Source: Bacteroidaceae bacterium (lineage in GTDB: Bacteria; Bacteroidota; Bacteroidia; Bacteroidales; Bacteroidaceae). From it: a stretch of DNA of 64,000 bases. Of the stretch, positions 35,931 through 44,817 are shown in pieces. The notes beneath the pieces were generated by a model, which was not told the origin of the DNA, did not search any database, and saw only the letters and a program-made list of their open reading frames with translations. The position numbers and the translations under genes are program-made. The first letter of the stretch is position 1. Every line of letters starts with the position of its first letter. The DNA lies in the NCBI GenBank assembly GCA_030843315.1, contig JAUUPT010000006.1, positions 26,100 through 90,099 of the forward strand, written 5' to 3'.

Positions 35931-35961
35931 TTGCCCATCCCGCCGATTTCCCCTTACTTTG
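35931..35961 (+). promoter_or_regulatory. Possible promoter of the TonB receptor gene
   Basis: TTG at 35931-35933 and TACTTTG at 35955-35961, one base shorter than the TAnnTTTG consensus, 21 bp apart. The ATG follows at 35982. Confidence 0.45.
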
Positions 35962-35981
35962 CAGACGAAATAAAAACAGAT

Positions 35982-38399
35982 ATGAACAGATATAGAATTT
36001 TCGCCTTAGCATTGACCTTCCTTGCCGCCGGAAACCTACTGGCAGAAGAAGTAGATACACTGAAAGTAGTGGATGTAGAAGAAATCCTCATCATCTCAAC
36101 CCCCAAAGAGAACCGGAAATTGCGTGAGCAACCCGCCGCCGTCACCCTGCTCTCCCAGCAGGATATGCAAGCCACGCAGGTAAATTCTATCAAGAACCTT
36201 ACGGCTCTCGTTCCCAATATGTTCATCCCCGACTACGGCTCACGGCTTACTTCCGCCGTTTATATCCGCGGTATCGGCTCGCGCATCAACACCCCGTCCG
36301 TGGGACTGTATGTAGACAATATCCCTTACATCGACAAGTCCGCCTTCGACTTCAGCTATGCCGACGTTGAGCGTATCGACGTTCTGCGCGGCCCGCAAGG
36401 TACGCTCTACGGACGCAATGCCATGGGCGGCCTTATCAAAGTGCATACCAAATCGCCCTTCACCTATCAGGGCACGGACTTCCGCATGGGCGCCGGTACG
36501 CACAATGCTTACAATGCCTCACTTACCCATTACCACCAGATATCCGATCGCTTTGCCTTCTCCGCCGGAGGGTTCTACGACTATCAGGGCGGATTCTTCC
36601 GCAATGCCGCGCGCGACTATAAGAAAGAAGACAGCGGCCAGTCCGCCGGCGGACGCATACGCGCCATCTACCTGCCTTCGGAGAACTGGAAAGCGGACTT
36701 GAACGTCAGCTATGAGTACAGCGACCAGGGCGGATACCCGTACTTCTATATGGGCAACCTGAACCCCGCCCAGCAGAAAGAAGACCTGAAACCCTACATC
36801 GGCAAGATTTCCAATAACGAAGAAAGCAGCTACTACCGCAACCTGCTGAATGCCGGACTGAACCTGGAATACCAGGCGCGGAACTTCATCTTCAGTGCCG
36901 TTACGGGCTATCAATACCTGAAAGACCGTATGTTCATGGATCAGGACTTCACCCCCGAGAACATCTTCAACATCGAACAGAAGCAGAAGATGAATACCCT
37001 TTCCGAGGAAATAGTCCTCAAATCTAAGCCCAACCGCCGCTGGCAATGGACAACGGGCGCCTTCGGCTTTTACCAATGGCTGCACACCGACGGGCCGGTA
37101 GTGTTCCACAAAGACGGTATCAATAGTGTGATAGAAGGCAATGCGAACGCTGTCTTCGACCGCCTTGCTGCTGCAAATCCCAGTATGCCTGCCATGGGCA
37201 TGAGCATCAACAACGAGAGCCTGCGCGTGAGCGGTAGTTTCGACACGCCCACCCTGAGCGGCGCTCTCTTCCACCAGTCCACGTTCAACGACCTGCTGAT
37301 AGAGGGGCTTTCCGCCACCGTCGGTCTGCGCCTGGACTACGAGAAGATAAAGATGGACTACAACTCCGTTTCCACCCCCGCCGACTTCGACTTCACCGTG
37401 ACTATGCAGCGCCCGGGAATGCCCGTGCCTGTGGTCATTAAGAACAAGGAACCCCTGCAAGGCAATGCCGCCTACGTGGGCAAGGAGTCTACGGACTATG
37501 TGCAACTGCTGCCCAAGTTCGCCTTGCAATACGAATGGAAGAAAGGCAATAACGTCTACCTGACGGCAGCCCGCGGCTATCGCTCCGGCGGTTACAACAT
37601 TCAGATGTTCTCCGACCTTATCACCGGCGTGCTGAGCAACTCCATGATGGATGCCGTGGCCGCAGACCCCAGTTTCAGCATGATGGAGTCTACTATCAAG
37701 CCGATGAAGAAAGATTTGCCCGAAGTAAGTGATGCCACCCGCTACAAACCCGAATATACCTGGAACTACGAAGCCGGCACCCACCTCACCCTGTGGGAAG
37801 GACGCCTGCTTGCCGACTTCTCCGCTTTCTATATGGACACCCGCGACCAGCAAATCTCCAAATTCGCCGACAGCGGCCTGGGACGTATCACCGTCAACGC
37901 CGGTAAGAGCCACAGCTACGGTGCCGAAGCCAGTCTGCGTGCCAGTCTGACCGATGCCCTGACCTTGAATGCTTCTTACGGCTATACATACGCTGTCTTT
38001 AAAGATTACGTCACCAACGCCAAAGTGGACGGCACGCTTCAGGAAGTCAGCTACAAAGGTAAATACGTGCCTTTCGTCCCCAAGCACACCATGAACCTCG
38101 GCGGCCAGTACATCTTCCGCATCAACCCGGGACACCTGTTCGACCGTATCCAACTGAATGCCAACTACACCGCCGCCGGCCGCATCTACTGGACCGAAGA
38201 GAACACCGTCAGCCAAGCCTTCTACGGTACCCTGAACGGCCGCGTCAGCTTTCAGAAGGGAAACGGTCAGATTGACTTCTGGGTGCGCAACGCCCTCAAC
38301 AAAGACTACGCCGCCTTCTACTTCGAAAGCATGAGCAACGGATTCATGCAGAAAGGACGCCCGGTGCAGGCAGGGATAGAGTTGCGGTGCAGGTTCTAA
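35982..38399 (+). CDS. TonB-dependent outer-membrane receptor
   Basis: 805 residues from the ATG at 35982; the in-frame upstream ATG at 35931 lies within the promoter and would mask the signal peptide (MNRYRIFALALTFLAAGNLLA). The plug domain runs to about residue 170 (PAAVTLLSQQDMQAT, YIRGIGSRINTPSVGLYVDNIPY, VERIDVLRGPQGTLYGRNAMGG) and the 22-strand barrel ends in ELRCRF. It lacks the carboxypeptidase-like N-terminal domain and SusD partner of glycan receptors, so it is more like receptors for siderophores, haem, metals or cofactors. The substrate is not evident; the neighbouring His-rich regulator makes a metal or metal complex worth testing. Confidence 0.92.
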   Translation: MNRYRIFALALTFLAAGNLLAEEVDTLKVVDVEEILIISTPKENRKLREQPAAVTLLSQQDMQATQVNSIKNLTALVPNMFIPDYGSRLTSAVYIRGIGSRINTPSVGLYVDNIPYIDKSAFDFSYADVERIDVLRGPQGTLYGRNAMGGLIKVHTKSPFTYQGTDFRMGAGTHNAYNASLTHYHQISDRFAFSAGGFYDYQGGFFRNAARDYKKEDSGQSAGGRIRAIYLPSENWKADLNVSYEYSDQGGYPYFYMGNLNPAQQKEDLKPYIGKISNNEESSYYRNLLNAGLNLEYQARNFIFSAVTGYQYLKDRMFMDQDFTPENIFNIEQKQKMNTLSEEIVLKSKPNRRWQWTTGAFGFYQWLHTDGPVVFHKDGINSVIEGNANAVFDRLAAANPSMPAMGMSINNESLRVSGSFDTPTLSGALFHQSTFNDLLIEGLSATVGLRLDYEKIKMDYNSVSTPADFDFTVTMQRPGMPVPVVIKNKEPLQGNAAYVGKESTDYVQLLPKFALQYEWKKGNNVYLTAARGYRSGGYNIQMFSDLITGVLSNSMMDAVAADPSFSMMESTIKPMKKDLPEVSDATRYKPEYTWNYEAGTHLTLWEGRLLADFSAFYMDTRDQQISKFADSGLGRITVNAGKSHSYGAEASLRASLTDALTLNASYGYTYAVFKDYVTNAKVDGTLQEVSYKGKYVPFVPKHTMNLGGQYIFRINPGHLFDRIQLNANYTAAGRIYWTEENTVSQAFYGTLNGRVSFQKGNGQIDFWVRNALNKDYAAFYFESMSNGFMQKGRPVQAGIELRCRF

Positions 38400-38409
38400 A
38401 TGTCTGATT

Positions 38410-38445
38410 GATATAACTCATTGCATGCTTCGCGTGAGTTATATC
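38410..38445 (+). terminator. Hairpin after the TonB receptor gene
   Basis: A perfect 11-bp stem, GATATAACTCA with TGAGTTATATC, encloses a 14-bp loop, starting 11 bp after the stop. No strong T-run follows, so termination is likely but not certain. Confidence 0.6.
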
Positions 38446-38509
38446 AAATGCTTTCTTTACTCTTGTCTTTGTATCAAAAAGAAAGGGAATGTGCTGTTTT
38501 TCTATCACG

Positions 38510-38773
38510 TGTATTTCGGAGAGAGATGCAAAGTAGAGAATCGTTGCATAAATGGTAGAATGGATATGCAAGAATGCTGTATATTATGCAAAGAATATAC
38601 GAAACGAAGGAACGAAAAGTGTGTTTTGCGGAAATAGATGGTATGTTTTGGGTGAATAGATAGTGTGTTTTGGGTGAACAGACTATATGTTTTGCACTTG
38701 GAGACTATATATTTTCCAATAGGGAACTATAGATTCAGCACCGGGGAAGTATAGATGCAGCGATTCCGAAGAA
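38510..38773. repeat. 22-bp-phased degenerate array, convergent 3' ends
   Basis: Twelve consecutive 22-bp windows from 38510. The seven from 38620 are clearest: units start at 38620, 38642, 38664, 38686, 38708, 38730 and 38752, most beginning TATGTTTTG, TGTGTTTTG or TAGAT and ending in a purine-rich GA-ACTA. Successive units diverge step by step. Upstream units share TGCAA or TGCAT. It lies between the convergent TonB receptor and hipT genes; nothing else is recognisable in this 633-bp gap apart from the hairpin. Confidence 0.7.
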
Positions 38774-39032
38774 GAAAGAGGGAAAAAGGCGGGAATGCCG
38801 GCGCTACTTTGAGAGGATTTATAGTAGAGAAAGAAATAGCGAATTGTAGGAAGACTGATGCGAACATGCACGTAGAGATACTGAATAGTGATAAAATACA
38901 TCGGAACGATTGATTCTCCGAGAAATATAGTTCATCCTGTTCTTGGCATAACGCGTGAGATTGGCGTATTCCTGTTTCTCTTGTCATCGGTAGGGAAAGG
39001 TGGCAGGGAGAGGTATTGGAAAATACAAAGTG

Positions 39033-40037
39033 TCAATTTGATTGTCTTTGCAACCTGCTAAGCCGTTCTCTATAACTTGCCAGATACATGCGCTTTTGTT
39101 TGGTCTCTAAGAAGGAGCGTTCTATTAATTCCAGCATTTTAGGTTGTTCCGTCAAGAAAGGGTACATAATCTTGCTTATCCGATTCTCTGCCAAGCCGAT
39201 TAATTTTCCAAACGATATGAAGTCGTCTTGACAGGGATGTTCTTTGCTTTCGTATATGGAGGACTTTGGCATTGTTGCCGACAATCCTTTCTCTAATGCA
39301 AAATCTTCATCGTTGGTATGTAGGGAAGTGTTTATCAGGTCGTAGGCAGGGGCTAAGACATAGTCGCCGTCTTTTGTTTGTTGAACAGAAAAGTTCTTCA
39401 GGTGTGCATCACCGTTTGAGAATAAGTAATTGAATAGCACCAATGCAAAGAACTTTCCCATTTCGATTTGCCAGGCAGGAATGAGTTCTTTAATCTTTCC
39501 TGCAATGTCTTCGTAGCTACCTGTATATTTGAAGTTCTCTCCATGAGTTTCTGATGTTTTCTGCATCAGGGAAGCAAAATCTTCCTGAGGAATCTTTATG
39601 CCGTCTGCTTGCACATCGAATCGCCTGGTGATATATACCGGTACATCATCGGAAAAGAAAATCATTCCGTTTGCCGCTGTGGGCAGTTTGTACACCTGCT
39701 CCGCTATTTGCATTGTCAGATGTTCGTTGGCGGGAATCTGCTTCCTGTCTCTCAATGATTTGTTCTCGGGAGCCGGCTTGAGGATATAGCTGCCTTGTTC
39801 GCCTTTCTCTGCCAGTCTGATTTTCCCATTGTCAATCAGCCCGGACAGTTTTTCTTGTACGCCTGATACCGATATATGCTTTGCATTCTCTGCGATAACT
39901 GCATACTGCTCATCGTCGTAGGTAAAGTCCACGACGTGGCTGATCGTCTTTCCGCCAAACAAACGTTTACGAGCAGCCGGACTATATGTCTCAAAACCAG
40001 GAGCCAATGTGCCTGGACAGCAAGTTAATTTCTTCAT
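39033..40037 (-). CDS. hipT: HipA-like Ser/Thr kinase toxin (HipT type)
   Basis: 334 residues, shorter than E. coli HipA (440) because the N-terminal subdomain is encoded by the separate gene upstream. Kinase landmarks: glycine-rich loop HISVSGVQEKLSG with Ser56 and Ser58 as candidate autophosphorylation sites, catalytic NGDAHLKNFS, and the metal-binding APAYDLINT. HipT of enteropathogenic E. coli HipBST modules phosphorylates tryptophanyl-tRNA synthetase; HipA acts on glutamyl-tRNA synthetase. The target here is unknown. It starts one base after the hipS stop, so expression is tightly coupled. The module has lower GC than the metA side of the neighbourhood, consistent with acquisition. Confidence 0.9.
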   Translation of the reverse strand: MKKLTCCPGTLAPGFETYSPAARKRLFGGKTISHVVDFTYDDEQYAVIAENAKHISVSGVQEKLSGLIDNGKIRLAEKGEQGSYILKPAPENKSLRDRKQIPANEHLTMQIAEQVYKLPTAANGMIFFSDDVPVYITRRFDVQADGIKIPQEDFASLMQKTSETHGENFKYTGSYEDIAGKIKELIPAWQIEMGKFFALVLFNYLFSNGDAHLKNFSVQQTKDGDYVLAPAYDLINTSLHTNDEDFALEKGLSATMPKSSIYESKEHPCQDDFISFGKLIGLAENRISKIMYPFLTEQPKMLELIERSFLETKQKRMYLASYRERLSRLQRQSN

Positions 40038-40038
40038 C

Positions 40039-40362
40039 TCAAATTATTCTTTTGACAGTGACAGCCCCAATCGTATCTTTACTTGCAGTAGCAAGAAGCA
40101 ATCCGAAAGCATCTTGTTCGTCTATCTTATATACATGGCACTGGATTCGTTTGTTGGCACCTTCGGAGAGCATATTGAAGAAGAAAGGAAACAAAGTTCT
40201 GCTGCGATATTCTTGTTGCGTTTTCGGAAGGGTCAATGAAATGGCGCGCATACTCATGTCTGCATAGTACGCATCATCATAGCGGAAAATAAATTCGCTG
40301 TTATCGGTCTGTGTCAATGTGCCTGCCAATACTCCTTTATTGAATACCGATGCTTGTCTCAT
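40039..40362 (-). CDS. hipS: HipS-like small protein (HipA N-terminal subdomain)
   Basis: 107 residues. It matches the N-terminal subdomain of HipA (GVLAGTLTQTDNSEFIFRYDDAY, IS-TLPKTQQEYRSRTLFPFFFNMLSEG), as a stand-alone protein. In the E. coli HipBST module the equivalent HipS neutralises the kinase HipT. The gene overlaps hipB by four bases (ATGA) and hipT follows at once, so all three form one operon. The antitoxin role here is by analogy. Confidence 0.85.
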   Translation of the reverse strand: MRQASVFNKGVLAGTLTQTDNSEFIFRYDDAYYADMSMRAISLTLPKTQQEYRSRTLFPFFFNMLSEGANKRIQCHVYKIDEQDAFGLLLATASKDTIGAVTVKRII

Positions 40363-40562
40363 TTATTCTCTCCTTTAATCTGTAATACGATTTCAAGCCC
40401 CAGGATGTCGGCTATTTGAGATAGAGTTGCTAAGGAGGGGTTTCCGTTTCCTCTTTCTATGCTGATGATAGTCCGCAGCCCGATGCCGGATATCTCTGAT
40501 AGTTCTTGCTGGGTAATGTTAAGAACAGCACGCCTTTCTTTTATCTTTTCTCCGATGTTCAT
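40359..40562 (-). CDS. hipB: HipB-like XRE-family DNA-binding protein
   Basis: 67 residues, almost entirely a helix-turn-helix domain (ITQQELSEISGIGLRTIISIERGNGNPSL). It is the likely autorepressor of the operon; two matching dyads flank its promoter. The start ATG is at 40562, two bases from the nearer dyad. Confidence 0.9.
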   Translation of the reverse strand: MNIGEKIKERRAVLNITQQELSEISGIGLRTIISIERGNGNPSLATLSQIADILGLEIVLQIKGENK

Positions 40563-40563
40563 G

Positions 40564-40640
40564 GTGCAATATGTTGCATATTTAATGGCAAAGATAAAGA
40601 ATTAATAGTAGAAAACAAGAGAAAGTGCAATATATTGCAC
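40564..40640 (-). promoter_or_regulatory. hipBST promoter flanked by two palindromic operators
   Basis: Operator 1, GTGCAATATGTTGCAT, is at 40564-40579; operator 2, the perfect palindrome GTGCAATATATTGCAC, is at 40625-40640. They start 61 bp apart, close to six helical turns. Between them on the minus strand lies TATCTTTG (complement of 40589-40596) with TTG at 40616-40618, a 19-bp spacer. HipB binding at both sites, possibly with looping, is the obvious model. Confidence 0.8.
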
Positions 40641-40647
40641 AAAGACG

Positions 40648-41688
40648 CTATTCGTTGATAGCCCCGCAATGCGGACAAACCCCTTTTGCCTTTATCTTCT
40701 GGCCGCAGTTGCCACAACGGTAGCGGGAGGTGGTTAATGAAGTGTGCAGCCTTTTGCAGAATACCCAGATGAAGACAGCGAGAAAAGCATAGCCGATATA
40801 GATATAGGTAGTGAGGATAAAGAAGAAGTAGCAGAAGATGCAGCAGGAAGCTAATCCGAGCAGGTAGAACATGGCTGCTGCGGGAGAAAGTTGGCGGAAA
40901 AGGTCGTCGAGAACGGCGAGCAGAACGATGATGAACAGCCAGATGCTGAGCAGGAAAACAGAGAGCACGAACGGAACTTTAAAGGGCGACAGCGTGGGGT
41001 TGAAGTAAAAATGTTCCCAGGTATCGGGCACAAATACTTGCATCGATTCATAGACCGTGGCGCTGAAAGCCATGAGCAGGCACAGCAATAGCGGATAGAC
41101 ACTGTCGATATCATTGAAGTAAACCATCTTCAACTGCTTGCGGCGGAAAGCGCGGAACAGCCAGACGGCAACAAACAAGGCAAAGATGATAATAAAATAA
41201 GAAGCATGCGTATCACTGAACAGGTAGATGGCTTGCGAAATACTGTCCGTGGGAGCAAACGCTTGCATCATCTCGGACTCCCGGAGCCAGCCCTGTACCT
41301 CTTGCGAATGGGCGAGCTTTACCCAAACACTGTCTACGCTATCCGCCGGATGGATGGCAAACTCTGCCACAACCACACGGTCGCCCCGATGGAGCATGTT
41401 GTAACAATCTTTCACGGGCAGGCAAGCCAGATTGATGGAATCGACGTGTACCACCAGGTTGGTATTCCAGGTGTAATGCCGCTCATAGAGATAGGTCAGG
41501 GAGTCGCGTGTATCCTGGCTCATTTCCTCTACGTCCAGGTCGGGGCGCGGGTAGTGGCAGGAAGTGATGAGCAGGAAGAAGGACGAGCAAAGCACGAAGA
41601 ACAGGAGCGCACGCAAGGAGCGGAGCGCGTTTGTTCCGCTTCTTGTGCCGTTATCGGCCCATCCCGTTTTTTGCTCTTTATGCTTCAT
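40648..41688 (-). CDS. Membrane protein with lipoprotein-like signal and C-terminal zinc ribbon
   Basis: 346 residues. A hydrophobic N-terminal segment ends LLITSC, a possible lipobox at about residue 44, after a long charged leader; a later start is possible. The middle has an SH3-like stretch (CYNMLHRGDRVVVAEFAIHP, VWVKLAHSQEVQGWLRESEM), then five to six membrane helices (about 160-315) and a terminal zinc ribbon YRCGNCGQKIKAKGVCPHCG. No known function. It ends the minus-strand group metA, U32 peptidase, zinc ribbon (12-bp gap). Confidence 0.7.
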   Translation of the reverse strand: MKHKEQKTGWADNGTRSGTNALRSLRALLFFVLCSSFFLLITSCHYPRPDLDVEEMSQDTRDSLTYLYERHYTWNTNLVVHVDSINLACLPVKDCYNMLHRGDRVVVAEFAIHPADSVDSVWVKLAHSQEVQGWLRESEMMQAFAPTDSISQAIYLFSDTHASYFIIIFALFVAVWLFRAFRRKQLKMVYFNDIDSVYPLLLCLLMAFSATVYESMQVFVPDTWEHFYFNPTLSPFKVPFVLSVFLLSIWLFIIVLLAVLDDLFRQLSPAAAMFYLLGLASCCIFCYFFFILTTYIYIGYAFLAVFIWVFCKRLHTSLTTSRYRCGNCGQKIKAKGVCPHCGAINE

Positions 41689-41700
41689 GTTTCCGGTTCT

Positions 41701-43560
41701 TTATTCTTCGTTCCCATGCACTTTCATCTGGCAATTCTTGCAGTCGAAGGACAGGCGGAAGCGTCGGCCGTCTGTTCCTATCAGGTAGTAAGGCTCGCGA
41801 TAGGGCGAGCGTCCTTTCTGATGCGTGGGACACCAACCCATGCTGAACCGCAGGCAGTGTTTGCAGAACATGAGTACTGCATCGGGCACGGCTTGTTCTT
41901 CGTAGGCGGGAGCGATGGATTGCAGACCGTGCTGCTGATAAAAGCTGCGGGCGGCGGTGTTCGCTACATTACCCAGATAGGTCAGGGTTGTTGCGGGGAA
42001 GGCGTGTCCGGTTTGTTTCCAGGGTGCCAGTTCGCGACGATAAGTGATGCGGCGCGCGGTTACCAGCTTGTCGATGGCTTGGCGACGCCAGTCGGCTACA
42101 ACGGATGCAGGCAGAAACCAGTTCTGAGAAAGATGCAACGTGATGCCGGTGGCATCCTCCGACAAACTTCCCGCTACCTCGAAAGGGGTATTGCCCAGCT
42201 TTGCCAACTGGTTGCGTAGATTGTCGGCTTGCGGGGTACGTGCCAATTCTTTGGGATGGGGAAAAGAGAGCGTTACGCGGTTCTCGTCTTCATCCGCAAT
42301 CGTCAGGCTGAAGCCGAGCGGTGTATCCGCCAGTTCCCAGCTGACTCCGATCTTGCGTTCGGAGGACTTGCGGGTGAGCGTGCGCTCAAAGTCCTGGTCG
42401 AAGTTGCGGTAAAGGGGAGTGCGGGGCTTGATGCGCGGCACTTCTCCTGCGGGGTAGAGCTTGTTGCCGTCTACGCGGTTGATGCGGAAACCCTGCAGGC
42501 GTCCCTGTTCGTCCAGGAAGCAGACGCCGTCTCCGTTGTGGAAAGGCTTTACGCCTGCCACGGTGAGGTAGTTTCCGCGCTGTTCTTTCATCGTTCCCAT
42601 CTCTTCGCCCAGTGACTTGGGGGTATCGAACGAGGTTATCTCCTGCTCGCGACCTTGCAGGAAGTAATGGGTGAAACCGCGGCTGAAACTCTTGTTCAGT
42701 TGGGGCTTGAAGTCGAAAGTACAAGTACCGGAGGAAGCGCGGGCATACTCCTTGCGGCGGGCAAAGATGGCATCCAGCTTTTGGCGGTAGGCGGCGGTGA
42801 CGTTCTTTACATAGGATACGTCTTTCAGCCGGCCTTCTATCTTCAGGGAAGTGGCACCGGCATCCAGCAGTGCTTCCAGTACTTCGCTCTGGTTGAGGTC
42901 TTTCAGGGAAAGCAGGTGTTTGTTGCGGATGATCGTCTTTCCATCGGCATCCTCTAAACTGAAAGGCAGGCGGCAGAACTGCGCGCACTCTCCGCGATTG
43001 GCACTTCGTCCGAAACAAGCTTGGCTGACGTAGCACTGTCCGCTGTAACTTACGCAAAGCGCTCCGTGCACAAATACTTCGAGCGGCACTTCGGGACAAG
43101 CGTCATGGATGCGCCGTATCTCTTGCAACGAAAGTTCGCGCGCCAACACCACCTGACGGAAACCTGCATCTGCCAGGAAGCGGACTTTCTCCGGCGTGCG
43201 GTTGTCCATCTGCGTACTGGCATGAAGGGGGATAGGCGGAAGGTTCAGACGGGTGATTCCCATATCCTGCACAATCAGCGCATCTACGCCTGCCCGGTAC
43301 AATTCCCAAATCATCTTCTCCGTCTCTGCCAGTTCTTCTTCTCTCAGAATGGTATTGACGGTGACGTAGATACGGACATTATACAGATGGGCATACGCTA
43401 CCAATGCGGCAATATCTTCCAATGAGTTGACCGCCGCCGCCCGTGCACCAAACTTCGGTGCACCGATGTACACTGCATCCGCCCCGTGATTGACGGCTTC
43501 GATTCCGCATTCCAGGTTCTTGGCGGGAGCTAATAGCTCTATTTTCCGCTGCTTTATCAT
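41701..43560 (-). CDS. U32 peptidase-family protein (RlhA/YegQ-like)
   Basis: 619 residues. N-terminal U32 barrel: KIELLAPAKNLECGIEAVNHGADAVYIG, then the family signature EVFVHGALCVSYSGQCYVSQ and the cysteine set GQCY, ACFG, GECAQFC that in RlhA-type proteins binds an iron-sulphur cluster. A DUF3656-like C-terminal part follows. The best match in known biology is RlhA, which hydroxylates a cytidine of 23S rRNA, but U32 members also act on tRNA and ubiquinone, so the symbol is left open. It overlaps the metA stop by four bases. A Cys-rich C-terminus (MFCKHCLRFSMGWCPTH) may bind zinc. Confidence 0.85.
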   Translation of the reverse strand: MIKQRKIELLAPAKNLECGIEAVNHGADAVYIGAPKFGARAAAVNSLEDIAALVAYAHLYNVRIYVTVNTILREEELAETEKMIWELYRAGVDALIVQDMGITRLNLPPIPLHASTQMDNRTPEKVRFLADAGFRQVVLARELSLQEIRRIHDACPEVPLEVFVHGALCVSYSGQCYVSQACFGRSANRGECAQFCRLPFSLEDADGKTIIRNKHLLSLKDLNQSEVLEALLDAGATSLKIEGRLKDVSYVKNVTAAYRQKLDAIFARRKEYARASSGTCTFDFKPQLNKSFSRGFTHYFLQGREQEITSFDTPKSLGEEMGTMKEQRGNYLTVAGVKPFHNGDGVCFLDEQGRLQGFRINRVDGNKLYPAGEVPRIKPRTPLYRNFDQDFERTLTRKSSERKIGVSWELADTPLGFSLTIADEDENRVTLSFPHPKELARTPQADNLRNQLAKLGNTPFEVAGSLSEDATGITLHLSQNWFLPASVVADWRRQAIDKLVTARRITYRRELAPWKQTGHAFPATTLTYLGNVANTAARSFYQQHGLQSIAPAYEEQAVPDAVLMFCKHCLRFSMGWCPTHQKGRSPYREPYYLIGTDGRRFRLSFDCKNCQMKVHGNEE

Positions 43561-44474
43561 TCTATGTCGTTAATATTAAACGGAGTTTCCTGATATACAA
43601 AGTAGTTCAGCCAGTTGGAGAACAACAAATTGGCGTGGGCACGCCAGCGCACCAATACCCCCTTCTCCGGGTCATCGTCCACATAATAATTGCGCGGTAC
43701 TTCGATAGGCAGCCCTTTGTCCACGTCGCGGCGGTACTCCGCATCCAGCGTCAGTGGAGAATATTCCGAATGACCGGTCACAAAGAATTCGCGTCCGCCA
43801 CGCGCCACTACCATGTACACTCCCGCATCTTTCGATTCGGAAAGCAACGTCAGTTCGGGCACTTTCAGTATATCTTCCCTTCGCACTTCCGTATGGCGGC
43901 TATGGGGTACATAGAACACATCGTCGAACCCGCGGAAGATGGAATGCAAAGGCTGCAAGGTGCGATGCTCGAAGATGCCGAACATCTTCTTGTCCAAAGC
44001 GTACTTGGGCACGCCATAGTGATGGTAAAGCCCGGCTTGCGCAGCCCAGCATATATATAAGGTAGAAGTGACGTGCGTCCGCGCCCAGTCGAAGATTTCC
44101 GTAATCTCGTCCCAGTAGGACACTTCTTCAAAATCCATTTGCTCTACCGGCGCCCCGGTGATAATCATGCCGTCGTACTTCTCTCCGCGCATCTTTTCAA
44201 AGTCCGTATAGAACGTTTTCATGTGCTCTATCGGAGTATTCTTGGAGGTGTGGCTCTTTATCTTCATAAACGAGATTTCCACCTGAAGCGGAGTATTGGA
44301 AAGCAGGCGGATTAAATCCGTCTCCGTTGTAATCTTCAACGGCATCAGGTTCAAGATGACTATACGTAGCGGACGAATGTCCTGTTGCGTTGCACGAGAG
44401 TTGTCGATGACAAATATATTCTCTTCTTTCAGCAACTCTATGGCAGGAAGTTTATCGGGTAAATTTAAAGGCAT
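43557..44474 (-). CDS. metA: Homoserine O-acyltransferase (MetA)
   Basis: 305 residues, the usual MetA length. Landmarks: MPLNLPDKLPAIELLKEENIF-like N-terminus, the nucleophile region YICWAAQAGLYHHYG (Cys), and GHSEYSPLTL with the catalytic His and Glu. It acylates homoserine at the start of methionine synthesis; whether it uses succinyl- or acetyl-CoA cannot be settled by eye. A minus-strand TAACTTTA near 44524-44531 resembles a -7 box. I found no SAM riboswitch in its short leader. Confidence 0.94.
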   Translation of the reverse strand: MPLNLPDKLPAIELLKEENIFVIDNSRATQQDIRPLRIVILNLMPLKITTETDLIRLLSNTPLQVEISFMKIKSHTSKNTPIEHMKTFYTDFEKMRGEKYDGMIITGAPVEQMDFEEVSYWDEITEIFDWARTHVTSTLYICWAAQAGLYHHYGVPKYALDKKMFGIFEHRTLQPLHSIFRGFDDVFYVPHSRHTEVRREDILKVPELTLLSESKDAGVYMVVARGGREFFVTGHSEYSPLTLDAEYRRDVDKGLPIEVPRNYYVDDDPEKGVLVRWRAHANLLFSNWLNYFVYQETPFNINDIE

Positions 44475-44764
44475 GAGTTTATATCTATGGTTTAACTTAT
44501 TACTGTCTACGATTTTAGTGGGTAAAGTTAGCCAAAAAATCAGAGGGAGATAAATGTTTAGGGAAAGTTTTTATAGTTTTGTTCTTTGTTGTTTAGGGTA
44601 TTTTATTACATTTGCAGCTTTATTTAACAAATGTGAGAAAAAATAAGATTAAAACAGCATTGTAGTATCAGGCGTGATACAGCGTAATTAGCATCCAAAA
44701 GTATGAATAACTTTTCTATACCGGTTATAACTCTGCTCGATCCTCTTTTTTGACACACCTATTG

Positions 44765-44793
44765 TTGAGCAGAAATCGGGAGAGGTAGCTTTG
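44765..44793 (+). promoter_or_regulatory. Promoter of the fimbrillin/FISUMP lipoprotein gene
   Basis: TTG (44765-44767), 18-bp spacer, TAGCTTTG (44786-44793), and ATG at 44818. The rest of the 343-bp gap after metA (44475-44817) is AT-rich and shows nothing else I can support. Confidence 0.65.
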
Positions 44794-44817
44794 CTGCTCA
44801 CCCATAAACATAATAAT

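Noticed and set aside
39033..40362. Broken hipA pseudogene split by a frameshift
   Set aside because: The two parts are each complete domains with clean start and stop spacing and match the known HipS/HipT split, so a natural two-gene arrangement is more likely than a frameshift.
44475..44760. SAM riboswitch or other leader RNA at metA
   Set aside because: The minus-strand leader is short and I could not find the conserved SAM-binding core; the region is simply AT-rich.
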